Source: Sipunculus nudus
Taxonomy: Eukaryota > Annelida > Sipuncula > Golfingiida > Sipunculidae
DNA length: 64,000 nt
NCBI GenBank assembly: GCA_026874595.1
Contig: CM049310.1
Location: 3,844,001-3,908,000, forward strand
Direction: 5' to 3'
The notes under the pieces were generated by a model. The model saw only the letters and a program-made list of their open reading frames with translations. It did not search any database and was not told the DNA's origin. How positions within the stretch are numbered: the stretch's first letter is position 1; the number at the start of each line of letters is the position of its first letter. This document shows, one piece after another, positions 51,048-60,999 of this stretch. A program made the position numbers and the translations under genes.

Positions 51048-51359
51048 AATAAACATAGCTTCCTTGCTATGATATTGTGTTATGTGATATGTTCGTGCAT
51101 ATTTTGGATGGGCTGATATCAGGTAAATATGTTCCATGTCATTTCAAGTAAAAATGCTCAAAATAATTGTTTGTTTAGGTCTGGTACAATAATACGATAC
51201 CTGTGTGATTATAAAAATCAATGTTATAGTTTTCTATATGGGAACATCCTCTCTCTCTCTCTTTGGCTATGTTAATAAATTATCTTTTAAAAAATAAAAT
51301 ACACAACGATGTGAAATGAACGCCAACACTGACAAAAGGTTGTTCCTCGTACCATCAAT

Positions 51360-51479
51360 TAACCTCTAATTAGATTTCCTAGAAGAAGCAAGGGTGTTGT
51401 TACTAGCAGGTCTCGGAAACGCCGGTAGGAGTCGACAGCGCTAAGCTGCAGCCGATCAGGAAACCCCATGGTTCGCCAG
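51360..51479 (+). promoter_or_regulatory. Upstream promoter segment with homeodomain-type palindrome
   Basis: Contains the palindrome CTAATTAG (51365-51372), a classic homeodomain core, followed by a GC-richer stretch (51395-51480) unlike the AT-rich flank. Its position directly upstream of the GC boxes suggests a proximal regulatory region. Inference only. Confidence 0.35.
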
Positions 51480-51600
51480 GTTGGCCCCGCCCATTAACGG
51501 TATACCTAATTAATATTCATTGTAGGCGGGGCTTACACACGCCGGGGGGCATGAGCTGTCAGAAGATAGATCTACGGGTCACGGAGGGTATATATATATG
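51480..51600 (+). promoter_or_regulatory. Core/proximal promoter of the RBM24-like gene
   Basis: Seen: two oppositely oriented GC boxes (GGCCCCGCCC at 51483-51492 and AGGCGGGGC at 51524-51532), the AT-rich homeodomain/POU-like motif TAATTAATATTCAT between them (about 51507-51520), and a TATATATATA box at 51589-51598 in a locally GC-rich setting. Spacing to the ATG is about 265 bp. This is the only place near the gene where a TATA box, GC boxes and a GC-rich segment coincide. TATATATA runs are common in this genome, so the GC-box pair and position carry most of the weight. Confidence 0.6.
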
Positions 51601-51615
51601 TATGCAAACACGAGC

Positions 51616-51863
51616 ATGAGCAGCACAGTAATGCGACGAGCGAGGGAATAAGCATTTGGGTTTAGAGCAACAGTTTAGTGTGGAGCTTTAAAAGTACCAA
51701 TATTCCTAGAAGCAACGCGGTTCGATTCAAGTATCAGTACCGGTATTAGGTAGAGTGTAAAAGCGGCCAAAGGCACGCGAACACCGACACATATATACAC
51801 ATTAGTTAACTCAGCTATCTCCAGGCCGGAACTGTGAGTGTATACATAACCACACGAGGCAGC
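51616..51863 (+). other. Probable 5' untranslated region of the RBM24-like gene
   Basis: Lies between the TATA-containing promoter and the ATG at 51864, with a transcription start inferred near 51,616-51,625, about 30 bp after the TATA box. It holds short upstream frames: ATG at 51631 opens a 6-codon frame ending TAA at 51651, and ATG at 51616 opens an 11-codon frame ending at the same stop. Neither overlaps the main frame. No intron is evident between the promoter and the coding start. The exact start site cannot be read from sequence. Confidence 0.5.
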
Positions 51864-52037
51864 ATGGCTACCACAGTTGTGCAGAAAGACACAACATTCA
51901 CTAAAATCTTCGTGGGAGGATTACCGTACCACACGACGGACCAGAGTCTACGGGAATTCTTTGAACAGTTCGGGGATATTGAAGAAGCAGTGGTCATCAC
52001 AGACAGACAAACCGGCAAAAGCCGGGGCTATGGTTTC
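51864..52037 (+). CDS. RBM24: RBM24/RBM38-like RNA-binding protein, exon 1 (residues 1-58)
   Basis: First coding exon of an RBM24/RBM38 (SEB4) family protein. The family binds GU-rich RNA through one RRM and controls alternative splicing and mRNA stability, notably in muscle and heart (family knowledge). Seen here: ATG in a good context (AGCATGG), then a short N-terminus reading [22 protein letters not shown]2 is IFVGGL at residues 15-20. The stretch [20 protein letters not shown] and the block [16 protein letters not shown] follow. The exon is 174 bp, exactly 58 codons, and stops after Phe58 at a consensus GTAAGT donor (52038). Intron 1 is phase 0 and falls inside the RNP1 octamer (RGYGF|VTM). 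A GTG-initiated extension from 51834 is open but has no support; the ATG matches the family start. RBM24 and RBM38 are vertebrate paralogues, so an invertebrate gene may be the single ancestor of both; the symbol is by similarity. Confidence 0.96.
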
Positions 52038-52111
52038 GTAAGTATATATTTGATACCTACACAGACTCATATCATATATATATATATATGTATCACGATC
52101 GTGCAAGGTCT

Positions 52112-52161
52112 GAGACCCGCTGGTGTGGTGGTAACAATGGTCTTTTAACCACGGGGGTCTC
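52112..52161. other. Two-stem inverted repeat just inside intron 1
   Basis: GAGACCC (52112-52118) pairs with GGGTCTC (52155-52161). Inside it GTGGT (52125-52129) pairs with ACCAC (52148-52152). It lies about 75 bp after the exon 1 donor. It could fold in the pre-mRNA, or be part of an old repeat end. Confidence 0.4.
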
Positions 52162-53684
52162 GTTTGGGTCTTAATGAGGAACCCTCTGATCAACAATACC
52201 CCCGGTGGAAAATTGCTTGAAGCAAGAGCAAGTTAAAACGTGCACGTAATGATGCCGACTTTAGTATGTACTGACTGGGCGGTATGCCAACACTGAGTTC
52301 ATTGCAGAACTACGATCTAACGGCATGCAGTTTGTTATGCAAGCTATACTTTTCCATGACCCCCCGGCCCGGAGGTTCAAACCCACCTGGATAAAATTGA
52401 GGTGCCACGCTATAGTCATTATAATCACGTGTATGGGGCTCTGGGGGCATGCCGCAAACCGAGCAGAAATTCCTGACACAGAGTGATCCAAGAACTCTGA
52501 GAGGGTTTACATAGGAGATTATGCCCTCCTCCCTATTTCGCACTTGTCTTCTCCCCTGGCCAGTATTCTGACCAGCAAACAGTGATACTGGACCTGGCTT
52601 CTTGGGCCCGCGGCGTGTGACGCCGATTCCCGGGGTCAGTTCTGAACTCTTGATAGAAAACACATGTTGACCACTAATGGTGGTCCGTCCCCGTATGCAG
52701 CCCCCGTTTTTCGTGGGTATGCGGGGTTCTTTGTTCCAGGAAACCCAAGATGCCCCCCCCCCCGGCTGCCCCACGTTAAAATATCCTTAGATATATTTGG
52801 CTGTTGGTGACTGTCTCTAAATGATATCGCTATTCAAACCCCAATCTTTGATATTTCTTTTAGGAATCTACAGAAAAACTAACGCACTTTGGGTATTTGG
52901 TAATGTAAAGAGTACCCCTCACGTGTCTCTTAAGTGATGTTAAGCGTCACCTCTTTGATCTACAGCGTGTGCTCTACATCAAAGTTGCTTTTGGAAAGGC
53001 GTGACACGGTCCCTTTCTCCTTTCGCTATAAATTATCCGTGTTCTTTTCCTGAACTGCATGTGCGGATTTTCTTTATTCTGATTATTTATGCTGATAGGT
53101 TTAAGATTTATAATATTTAATAAAACTTGCCGAGACAAAATTTTCAACAGGTACTTTATGGAATTTTTTTTTTCATTTATAAACTAATCTTGCTTAGTTC
53201 CCTGTCCTAGCTCCCCCTTTCACATCACAGAGGTTAGAACTGAGAAAAGCAAGTAAAGATAAATAAATAAAAAACTGGATTCTTATACAAATGTAATATC
53301 GCCCCCACAGATGGCGATTCTGGTTATAGAACTATAGTACGACGAATGAATTTCTTTAATTTTTTTAATCACGAATACAATACAGACAGGCCACTAATCC
53401 ACAGTTACGCCACTGCGACATAAGAGGGTTAATACAATGACGTTAATGGCCCTTTAAATTCCACTGCTGTGACGTAGCCAACGAGTTACGATCTGTCCGA
53501 TGAGGAGCAAGTCGTCACATGCAGGGATTCTCGGGGATATCCGTCATCAGTTGGGAGTTTCTGTTCTGCTATGTCTACCCCTAAGGCTGAGGTGGTGAAA
53601 CAGCCGCACAATGCGAGCACGCTTGTCTGAAGATTTGGCTTGGCTTATGCGTACCAACCACAAAGGGCTTCGACCAGTACCGTA

Positions 53685-53960
53685 TATACACCAAAGATTC
53701 GTCTATGGAGTTACGAATACCCATTGGTATATAGAAACATTGTCATATACCGTACTTATACCAATGTACCATACACATAAGTTACCAATGCTTCGTTCAT
53801 CCCCAGAAACTCCCAAGTGATATATAAAGAGTATCTGTAAATATACCAGAGGCTTGTCTATGGTGTCTTTGAGAGGTCACAGAAATACATAACCCGCTGT
53901 CTTGTACTCTTGTACCATATATAGTTAATCCAAACGATTTGTCCATGGTGTACTGAAACC
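53685..53960 (+). repeat. Degenerate repeated motif in intron 1
   Basis: A roughly 25-bp motif of the form CCAAAGRTTYGTCTATGGWGT occurs at about 53,690, 53,848 and 53,935 with substitutions. The copies are irregularly spaced, so this looks like a decayed tandem or dispersed repeat. Confidence 0.4.
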
Positions 53961-54409
53961 GCATGAAACACACACACAAAAACTGTCATGTACTATACTT
54001 GAAGCCAGTAGTTATGAAGCACTTGCACTTGTGTATCTCGCCAGATATTTTAAGGGGCTAAGAATAGCGGAGGACCCTTTCTTATCAGGTACATTATGAG
54101 AAGCTATATACGTATAAAGTGAGATAATAATATACCAGCTATATTCAACTGATAATGGTTATTATTATGACTAAAGTACAATATTTCATGATCACATCTC
54201 GCCAATGCCTTACAAGTCTGCTCTTAATGCCAGTAGTTAATTTGTCGGTAAAAGAGTTGATAGGTATAAATTATGACACAGATCGCACATTTATTGTGTC
54301 CTAATTGGCGCCACATGTTCACGAGTTTACCGTATTTTATTCAAGGAGTTACCGTACTGTATCTAACAAATGCTAGAGATCACAACAGCGGTGCTCCTTA
54401 TAAAACTGA

Positions 54410-54620
54410 TCATCTTGCTGGGCGGTTACTGGAGAGATGACCTCCAGTCTTGTTTGATATACGATCCCCCTGCACTCCGGCTGGGGTAGTTTTTTACCCC
54501 TTGTGGCCCCGCTGGAATGCTCCCCTCGCTCTTTGTGCAGTCAGATTCCCGGCAAAATTAAACTGATTACATCACAGCTGGCTTTGCTTAACAGACATGA
54601 GCGATAATAAAGTAAAATTG
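54410..54620. promoter_or_regulatory. Candidate intronic regulatory island (intron 1)
   Basis: A GC-richer stretch within an AT-rich intron. It has a perfect 7-bp inverted repeat ACTGGAG/CTCCAGT (54428-54448), a TEAD/M-CAT-like GGAATG (54514-54519) and a CAGCTG E-box of the MyoD type (54575-54580). E-box plus M-CAT is a known combination in muscle enhancers and would fit an RBM24-type gene. Motif matches this short occur by chance, so confidence is low. Confidence 0.3.
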
Positions 54621-55027
54621 GACTTTAACATAAAGAACAGATTTTGTTACCTTTGTTCACCGCTACTGCTACTTTATACTGATAATATCACGACCTGCAT
54701 CAACATATACACATATATTCCGGTAATACAGGAGGGCATCAAACAATACAAATAAAGGAAATGTCATCGCGTGCTGCAGGATATGACGTTCCTTGCACGT
54801 TTCTAAACGTTTTATCATTGTGATCGTAATTCACTCACATTTGGACCAATTAATTTGTTAGTTATTACGGCAATATTGAGACCGTTTACGTCTATACCAT
54901 CACGGTAAGGTAATGTATATGCGTTTGGTCTGAGTCACGTGTTATCTGCGGTCGTGTTTTGTTAGTGCATGAATACATTATGAGTGTCTTCTTTTCTTCA
55001 CCGGGAACTCTGTTCTCTATCTCATAT

Positions 55028-55030
55028 TAA

Positions 55031-55079
<49 letters not shown>
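55028..55079. repeat. (AT)n microsatellite, intron 1
   Basis: Nearly pure alternating AT of about 50 bp in the 3' part of intron 1, roughly 300 bp before exon 2. Confidence 0.95.
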
Positions 55080-55082
<3 letters not shown>

Positions 55083-55373
55083 CATTATTTTCCTCCATTT
55101 TGCAGTATTCTTGAGACCATTTTTGAGACACACTTTACTTGTGATTTCTTTGTGTCTAAATAATGTAACCCGTTTATACCTCAAAAGTCACTATACCCCT
55201 TGGGTGCGTAATATTTAAGACGTAAGTCAAGAACCACGCAGGAGTCACTAAGGCAACTATTATGACATCACAATTGTATGATGGTATCAAGACTCAGTCT
55301 TAAATCCCTAACTGAAACAGACCCCTGTGTGATAATAGGAAAATCATAAACGTTAACCCTCTTTTTCATCTAG

Positions 55374-55497
55374 GTCACAATGGCGGACAGAGCAGCGGCA
55401 GAGAGGGCGTGTAAAGACCCAAACCCCGTAATAGATGGCAGGAAAGCGAACGTCAACCTGGCTTATCTCGGTGCCAAACCCAGGGGCATTCAGGCCG
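55374..55497 (+). CDS. RBM24: RBM24/RBM38-like RNA-binding protein, exon 2 (residues 59-99)
   Basis: Second coding exon, 124 bp, bounded by a pyrimidine-rich acceptor (CTTTTTCATCTAG) and a consensus GTAAGT donor. It reads in frame from exon 1 as [18 protein letters not shown], then [20 protein letters not shown], then IQA. It completes RNP1 (residues 54-61, RGYGFVTM), the second RRM helix ([11 protein letters not shown]) and the last strand ([14 protein letters not shown]), which is almost invariant in this family. It ends with one base of codon 100, so intron 2 is phase 1. Intron 1 is 3,336 bp. With exon 1 it gives a full-length RRM of about residues 13-90, with no frameshift and no lost RNP residue. 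Confidence 0.96.
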
Positions 55498-56153
55498 GTA
55501 AGTGAACACCGTGGTCAGCTTCCCTCGGGAATTACTTGTAATAATTAGTGTCAGCTGGGCCCTTTACACGTATGTTCGGTAAATTAACCCTTTAATTAAA
55601 TGAAAATGCGAGTTTTCGTAAAGAAATGCAGAAAATGCATTCTGGCAGATACTGTACCTAGTACCTATCGCTTAATGTTAGGATAAATAAATTCAATCAT
55701 TATAATGGTCGATGCCTAGATTTTTCGCACGGCGAGCGAGGTAGGTTCGTGTCTGTGTGTGTAATATGTGCAGAATATCCAAATATTTATACTTCTTAAT
55801 GATGTAAGGTATAGCAGAACTACAGATGTTTATATTTACCCCAAATATCCACTCTATTTTTTATATGTAATCGTAATACATAAGTAATACTGCTACACTT
55901 CACCCACATGGGTGGTTAAAGTACAATAATTAGCTAAATCTAGTCCGTGACAGGTTAAGCTGACGTGTATTATAAAAGTGCACATATGGTTATCCCTCAC
56001 CCCCTGCTGCCATCGTGTTAACTCGGAAACTAATGTTCTGGCAGACAGAGCCTGAAAGGCCCTTGACATAAATCGGGTAATGAATGACTGCTTTAATTGT
56101 AAACATCAACCAACACGCCCGGGGGAGCTAGAGCCGAAGAAACAGCATTATCC

Positions 56154-56169
56154 GGGGGGGGGGGGGGGG
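56154..56169 (+). repeat. Poly-G tract, intron 2
   Basis: An uninterrupted run of 14-15 G in a locally GC-rich segment (56,115-56,220). Confidence 0.9.
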
Positions 56170-57133
56170 TATATCCACGCAAGACCCCCTTCAGCTGTAA
56201 TCTTATAGGATTTGGCGGTTAGTACTAAACCGACAAGGTAAGGGCCGTTTGATTAAAACGACTACTGAATTGTCTGTTTATAAAAATAAACGATTGACGT
56301 AATAACGGTAGTAATGAGAGTGTCGATTCACGTCTGGATAGAGAATTAGCATAAGAAGGTGATACTCTGACTATGCGGTGGTTAATTAAAAAATAACAAG
56401 CATTAATTTCTTTATTTTGGACTCTCCCGTGGTTCAAAGTGGTCACTTCTCTAGTTTACTCAAATGAGATCTTTGATAAAAAATAATATTTAATCCAGTT
56501 TGCGTAGATATGTATACATGGTTGCTGTATAAAATAATTTAGAATCTATTGCAGTATTTTATGTTAACCATATTGTTTTGTAAATTCAAGATTAAAACAT
56601 ATGATGAGCCGGTTTTTGTCGAAGGGATAATGTTATTTATAAAAATATCATTGTTACCTTATTGCGTAAATATCTAGAATGCTGTATTTTTATATGAAGA
56701 GGACTGTAGAGGTTTTATACTAATTGTGAGGCCGCAGGGTCAACAGAACTGAGTCCTCGCTTATTTAAGCTCTTTTTAGACCCATTAGTAAATATTGTCG
56801 GAGAGCTTCGGTACAATGGAGTTATAACCATAAACAATGCTTAACATACTTATGGGAGATGACTTAATGTTTTATATGACAGTAACGGTTTTCTTGTGCA
56901 CGCAGCAATAGTGTGTCACAGCAACGAACACTTAGCAATGTCATAAGACACTTAATACCCGAAGAGTCTGATGTATGAGAAGGACTTGAAACTTGACATC
57001 GGGAACACATTTATACATGTATATACCCACGTGGTACATACCTCGGGATTTTGCAATGGATTTTCATAAAATCTGCAATAACCTTTTGGCCTTTACTTTA
57101 GATTATAATTTATAACATATGTGGCTTGTGCCT

Positions 57134-57151
57134 ATAATAATTATAATAATG

Positions 57152-57204
<53 letters not shown>

Positions 57205-57231
57205 TATTATTATTATTATTATTATTATTAC
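57134..57231. repeat. (TAA)n/(TTA)n palindromic microsatellite, intron 2
   Basis: About 70 bp of ATA/TAA repeats switch at about 57203 into about 28 bp of TTA/TAT repeats, creating an inverted repeat with arms of roughly 28 bp and no spacer. It can form a long AT hairpin in the intron 2 transcript or a cruciform in DNA. Confidence 0.95.
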
Positions 57232-57638
57232 ATTATTCTTATGCAGTATAAATATGATTAGCTGTGTTGTTGGCATAAGCGACTCTTACGTATAGTTAAA
57301 TATAAAAGTTTAATAACAGCCTTCCTTGAGTAGTAAAGAATAATCAGCATTGTTATCATACCGCCATAAATGTTACGCAATTTCAACTAATAATTCCGCA
57401 TTTTTTTTTTATAAATTGTATTTTCTATCATATAATACTAATATACTTTTGTATGATTACTGTGGTTATGGTGATAGCGAACAACGAGTAAACAAGTACA
57501 CACCACACCGTAGTCATGTGATCTGAATATAACCGAAGCAGCACCCAAGTGCAACATACTTATGTATAATTATCTCAGGACAATGTACGTATTATTTTTT
57601 CTGAGCGTATCAGTTTCACACTCTTTTCTTATTTACAG

Positions 57639-57696
57639 CCCTACCCTTCGTCGCAATGAAGGCAGGTTATCCGAGTTTGGTCCCCAGTCAAATTGG
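57639..57696 (+). CDS. RBM24: RBM24/RBM38-like RNA-binding protein, exon 3 (residues 100-118, partial 119)
   Basis: Third coding exon, 58 bp, with a strong acceptor (CTTTTCTTATTTACAG) and GTAAGT donor. Joined to the single base left by exon 2 it reads ALPFVAMKAGYPSLVPSQI plus GG of the next codon, so intron 3 is phase 2. This is the start of the hydrophobic, proline-containing region that follows the RRM in RBM24/38. It is less conserved than the RRM, so support rests on splice signals, frame and position. Intron 2 is 2,141 bp. The remaining exon(s), expected to encode a low-complexity Ala/Tyr/Pro/Gln C-terminus, are not found before 64,000, so the gene is truncated by the window. Confidence 0.85.
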
Positions 57697-57991
57697 GTAA
57701 GTGGTTCTCTCCCGTAAGCTTGCAGTGTCTCTCTTTTTTATTTCGTTTCATTGTAGTTCTGTAATCGCTGGCATACAATATTAGAAAGTAGTGGGATAAA
57801 TAATTACACAATAGACTGAAAAGGATTAAGAACATTTTTAGGAACTTTATCCCTTTGCTCATTCACATTTACATCACTCCTTTTCTCATTTTATAAATTT
57901 ATATGATGCAGGGCAATAAAAAATGCTTTATAGCTTTTTTTTATTCCATTAAAAGGTAGTATGGATTATATTTGTCCGGCCAGCTTGCTGC

Positions 57992-58057
57992 ATCATATGC
58001 TGCTTACGTCAACATCATATGGTGCCCACGTCAGTACCATATGCTGTTTACGTAAGT
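57992..58057 (+). repeat. 22-bp x 3 tandem motif with CATATG and ACGT cores
   Basis: Three consecutive 22-bp units start at 57992, 58014 and 58036. Each has a CATATG E-box-like core and, 8 bp later, an ACGTCA/ACGTAA core. The unit equals about two helical turns. Confidence 0.8.
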
Positions 58058-58956
58058 AGATTTGTTGCTCCTTATCTCGTAAACCAGATTGACCTGTATA
58101 TCTTGCGGCCCTAGCACTAAATTTCAATATTCTATAAATTACTGACTCCTGGAGGAAACATTGCCGATATAGACCCTAATGCATATTCTTGAATTTTTGT
58201 TCTCTAGATGAATAAGCAAACAAATTGCTGCTCATGACCTGGGCGGGGAATAAGCTACACGTACGTTCGTAAAGGGAGCACCACAGCGCCAGGTTCAGCC
58301 ATTATTTCTTATTGTGCTCTGTGGTTAGACGTTTTAGTTCACACTAGTTTTGGGTGATGTGTTTGCTTGTGTTTGACTTCCGGTTTGCCACAGATTATCT
58401 TCGGTTCCGTCTCAATGAATTTGACTGATTGATTTTTGAGAGAAAAAAAGTTTGCTGACGATTTGCCGTCATTTCCTTGTTTGTAAAAATTGTGGTTTGG
58501 ACATTTTTATATAAATTTCTACCCAAGCATTTATTTTCTTGTATATTTTGTATCATAATAGAGTAATTTGCAGAAATTTAAACGACCTAGATACAACCTA
58601 CATATAATCGTTGTAAAATATTTATAGAGAGTTTATTTGTCTTAATCATTTTAGAAAACAATCAGAAAAAAGGTTAGGGCATCTATTTTTCTCCATTCTT
58701 TACATGGCTAGAATAGGATCACGCGTTGCTTCATGCTATCTCTTTGTCACGTGACCTTACAAACTTCTGTTTGATTTTAGTTGGTAACTATGGAAACACG
58801 GGAGGGGGTCAGGCAGCTTGGGGTAGTGTAGGACCAATCTATACCTAGTCGTGACTTGTAGATACACGTTATCCTGCTGTACAAGTACTAACAGCTTAAG
58901 GTGGAACACACCACGAGATACATGCGAGGTTTGGTTTGGGAAAGTCGAGTTCTCGA

Positions 58957-58979
58957 GGGGGTGGGGGGGGGGGGGGGGG
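58957..58979 (+). repeat. Poly-G tract, intron 3
   Basis: A run of about 22 G interrupted by a single T. It could form a G-quadruplex on the transcript. Run length in the assembly is likely imprecise. Confidence 0.9.
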
Positions 58980-59339
58980 CAAGTAATAAGTGGCCTTCGA
59001 CATCTATTGCCTGTATAAGGTAAACAGGGAAACATTCATCAAATATGTTCAGCTTTGCTTAATGGAACCCACATACCCGCATTCAGCCTACTCGGGTCTC
59101 TGGACACCCGTTGTTTACCCAAAGTCTACAACGCCTTATTAATGCTGGCTTACGATAGCACCGACCCTCGGACCAGCATTTGGCTTTATCTAATATTCCT
59201 GAAAATTGCATATCGATATAATTAGAATATGGCTTGTTTGTAAATCACCTTGAAAGACTGGTTTGGAAACAAGACCAGGCGTTTCAGGTCTGCCTATGAA
59301 ATGATATCCCTGTCGCTTTGCCCCTTTTTTACATGATAA

Positions 59340-59700
59340 ACAAATAACGCTATTGATAAAAGTATAATGTTAACAATGGAACCGGCGGTGAAACACGGTT
59401 TCGGCACGTAGAGCAAAGTCAACGACTGCGCTGTGCCATGTGTCGTTACTATCGTCCAACCTTGTAATGCATTATATTGGAACAGGCACCAAAAGCAGGC
59501 ATGCAGCCGTGAAATGGCTACCCCGATCCTCCGCCCATGTATTAGGTATTTTACCTTAGCAGGCCGCTATTATCGATTAACAGCCGCAGCTACAGGTAGC
59601 AAACTCTGAGAACGTCATCCTGAGTTTCCGGAGAAGAAGTCCCCCTATTGACTGTAGAAGGCATGGGTAATCCTGAATAGATACAAAAGCAGGGATTCTC
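59340..59700. other. GC-richer segment in intron 3
   Basis: Higher GC than its flanks, with no frame worth calling and no clear repeat. It may be an intronic regulatory segment. No individual motif is decisive. Confidence 0.2.
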
Positions 59701-60370
59701 GGTGTTACTTTTCTTGTCTATTATTCTATCAAGGATAACGGGACACACTCAAGGTTTTCGCTCACATTGTCACTGGAGCGCTCACGGATGATTCAAAGCA
59801 AACACTGATGTAATGTGACTTGACACAGATCCATCGTGGATCAATTGTTTTTAAAGCATACACACGCCATATGCTTTCTTGTTGCTTAGCTAATAGCAAA
59901 AGAAAGGAATGGACTGCGGAATATAGCTTCACAAATGTAAATAAATCATTTACATATTTTTAACTTTTATTTAAATGTAAAATTCTATTTAAATAATACA
60001 TTGTAAAGTATGACAAAAACACTCACAAATACTTATATGGGACAGCGACTTTCTCATAAATTATAAATATTGTATGCCCACACATTCGTGTTGAGAACAC
60101 TGTTTATGACCAAGGCATGAGTTCCTTTTGTTTTCGTTCTCTGTCGATACAAATATCTCTACCAGATACCGTTATTTGCAAAACAAAATTACTATTTTCT
60201 TCAGGAATATATTTGAAAATAAATATATGAAAGACGTGACTCATAATACAATACCCCGGGTCGTCTCTCTCGCATTCCACATTTCTTGGAACGTTTTAAC
60301 AATACTGAACGTGAATTTGAGTTTGGATGTTGACATCTTGTTGCCCTTGGCTGATTTCTTTTACAACTTT

Positions 60371-60565
60371 TCCATGAAGAATTCATGGAAACTTATCTCT
60401 TACGAGACATCGAGATTGTTTGGTGCTGTTTTAAAGTTATCGGAGGTGTACTGAGACAGAACCTCGGTACTACCGCATCTGTTTTTTTTTTCACTTTCCA
60501 TGAAACCCAAGTAGCATTCATGTAAACTTATCTTCTATGAGACACCCTGGCTGTTTTAGGCATCA
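60371..60565 (+). repeat. Degenerate direct duplication, intron 3
   Basis: The segment beginning TTCCATGAA at 60371 recurs at about 60497 (126 bp later), with shared blocks ATGGAAACTTATCT/ATGTAAACTTATCT and GAGACA. The overlapping 108-codon frame at 60128-60454 covers only the first copy and has no family features, so it is not called as a gene. Confidence 0.5.
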
Positions 60566-60999
60566 GATAAAAAAATACACCCATAGGCGTGCATTGGGCT
60601 GGAACCTTGGTACATTTGTGGCTGCTTTTACGGCTTCATGGGCCGGTGTGTAATACTGTTTTACCTCGTCAGTATCAGCCACTTCAGCTGCACTTATCTC
60701 TGTGTCAGATTTATCGAGCCAAGGGACCAGGGTTTACGCTCCTACACAGAAAGTCATTTATTTAACGTACACATACTGAAGTATGACCAAGTAACGGGGA
60801 CACGCGGGGTTGAAAAAGACACTTTATGACAGGGACGCCGCACTGGAGGATGGCAATGTGTTTGACACACAAGATTCCTCGTGCGCAGGCCCAGGTGGTA
60901 CGAGTCATCTTGGAGTATGCCCTGAAACCAAAGTGTTGACAACTTTAGTTACTATGTTAGTTCCAGACTACGTACTACTGGGCTGGTAGCGTTCCTGGG

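Larger units (their letters stand above)
48671..51359. other. AT-rich upstream region with microsatellites
   Basis: No gene seen. Microsatellites are listed separately. A GC-richer patch lies at 50,085-50,165. Frames of 64-79 codons at 49979-50458 lie over (AT)n and are not supported. Confidence 0.5.
52038..55373 (+). other. Intron 1 of the RBM24-like gene
   Basis: A 3,336-bp phase-0 intron, GTAAGT...CTAG. It holds a hairpin close to the donor (52112-52161), an (AT)n tract (55028-55079), a C-run (52753-52763), a degenerate repeated motif (53685-53960) and a GC-richer island at about 54,410-54,620. The open frame on the minus strand at 52310-52774 has no recognisable domain and is treated as chance or old repeat DNA. 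Confidence 0.9.
55498..57638 (+). other. Intron 2 of the RBM24-like gene
   Basis: A 2,141-bp phase-1 intron, GTAAGT...TTACAG. It holds a G-run (56154-56169) and a large (TAA)n/(TTA)n palindromic microsatellite (57134-57231). Otherwise AT-rich with no coding signal. Confidence 0.9.

Noticed and set aside
51834-51863. Upstream GTG start for the RBM24-like protein
   Set aside because: The in-frame ATG at 51864 has a good context and gives the N-terminus typical of the family; GTG initiation is rare in animals.
52360-52395. Second tRNA-derived SINE (B-box-like GGTTCAAACCC)
   Set aside because: No A-box-like sequence at the expected 30-40 bp on either strand.
52310-52774. 154-codon minus-strand frame in intron 1
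   Set aside because: No domain, lies antisense inside a confirmed intron, GC-rich and partly C-run; a second overlapping frame (52261-52491) is open too.
60128-60454. Candidate exon 4 of the RBM24-like gene (108-codon frame)
   Set aside because: No acceptor at the needed phase, no Ala/Pro/Tyr-rich composition, and it overlaps a degenerate repeat duplication.
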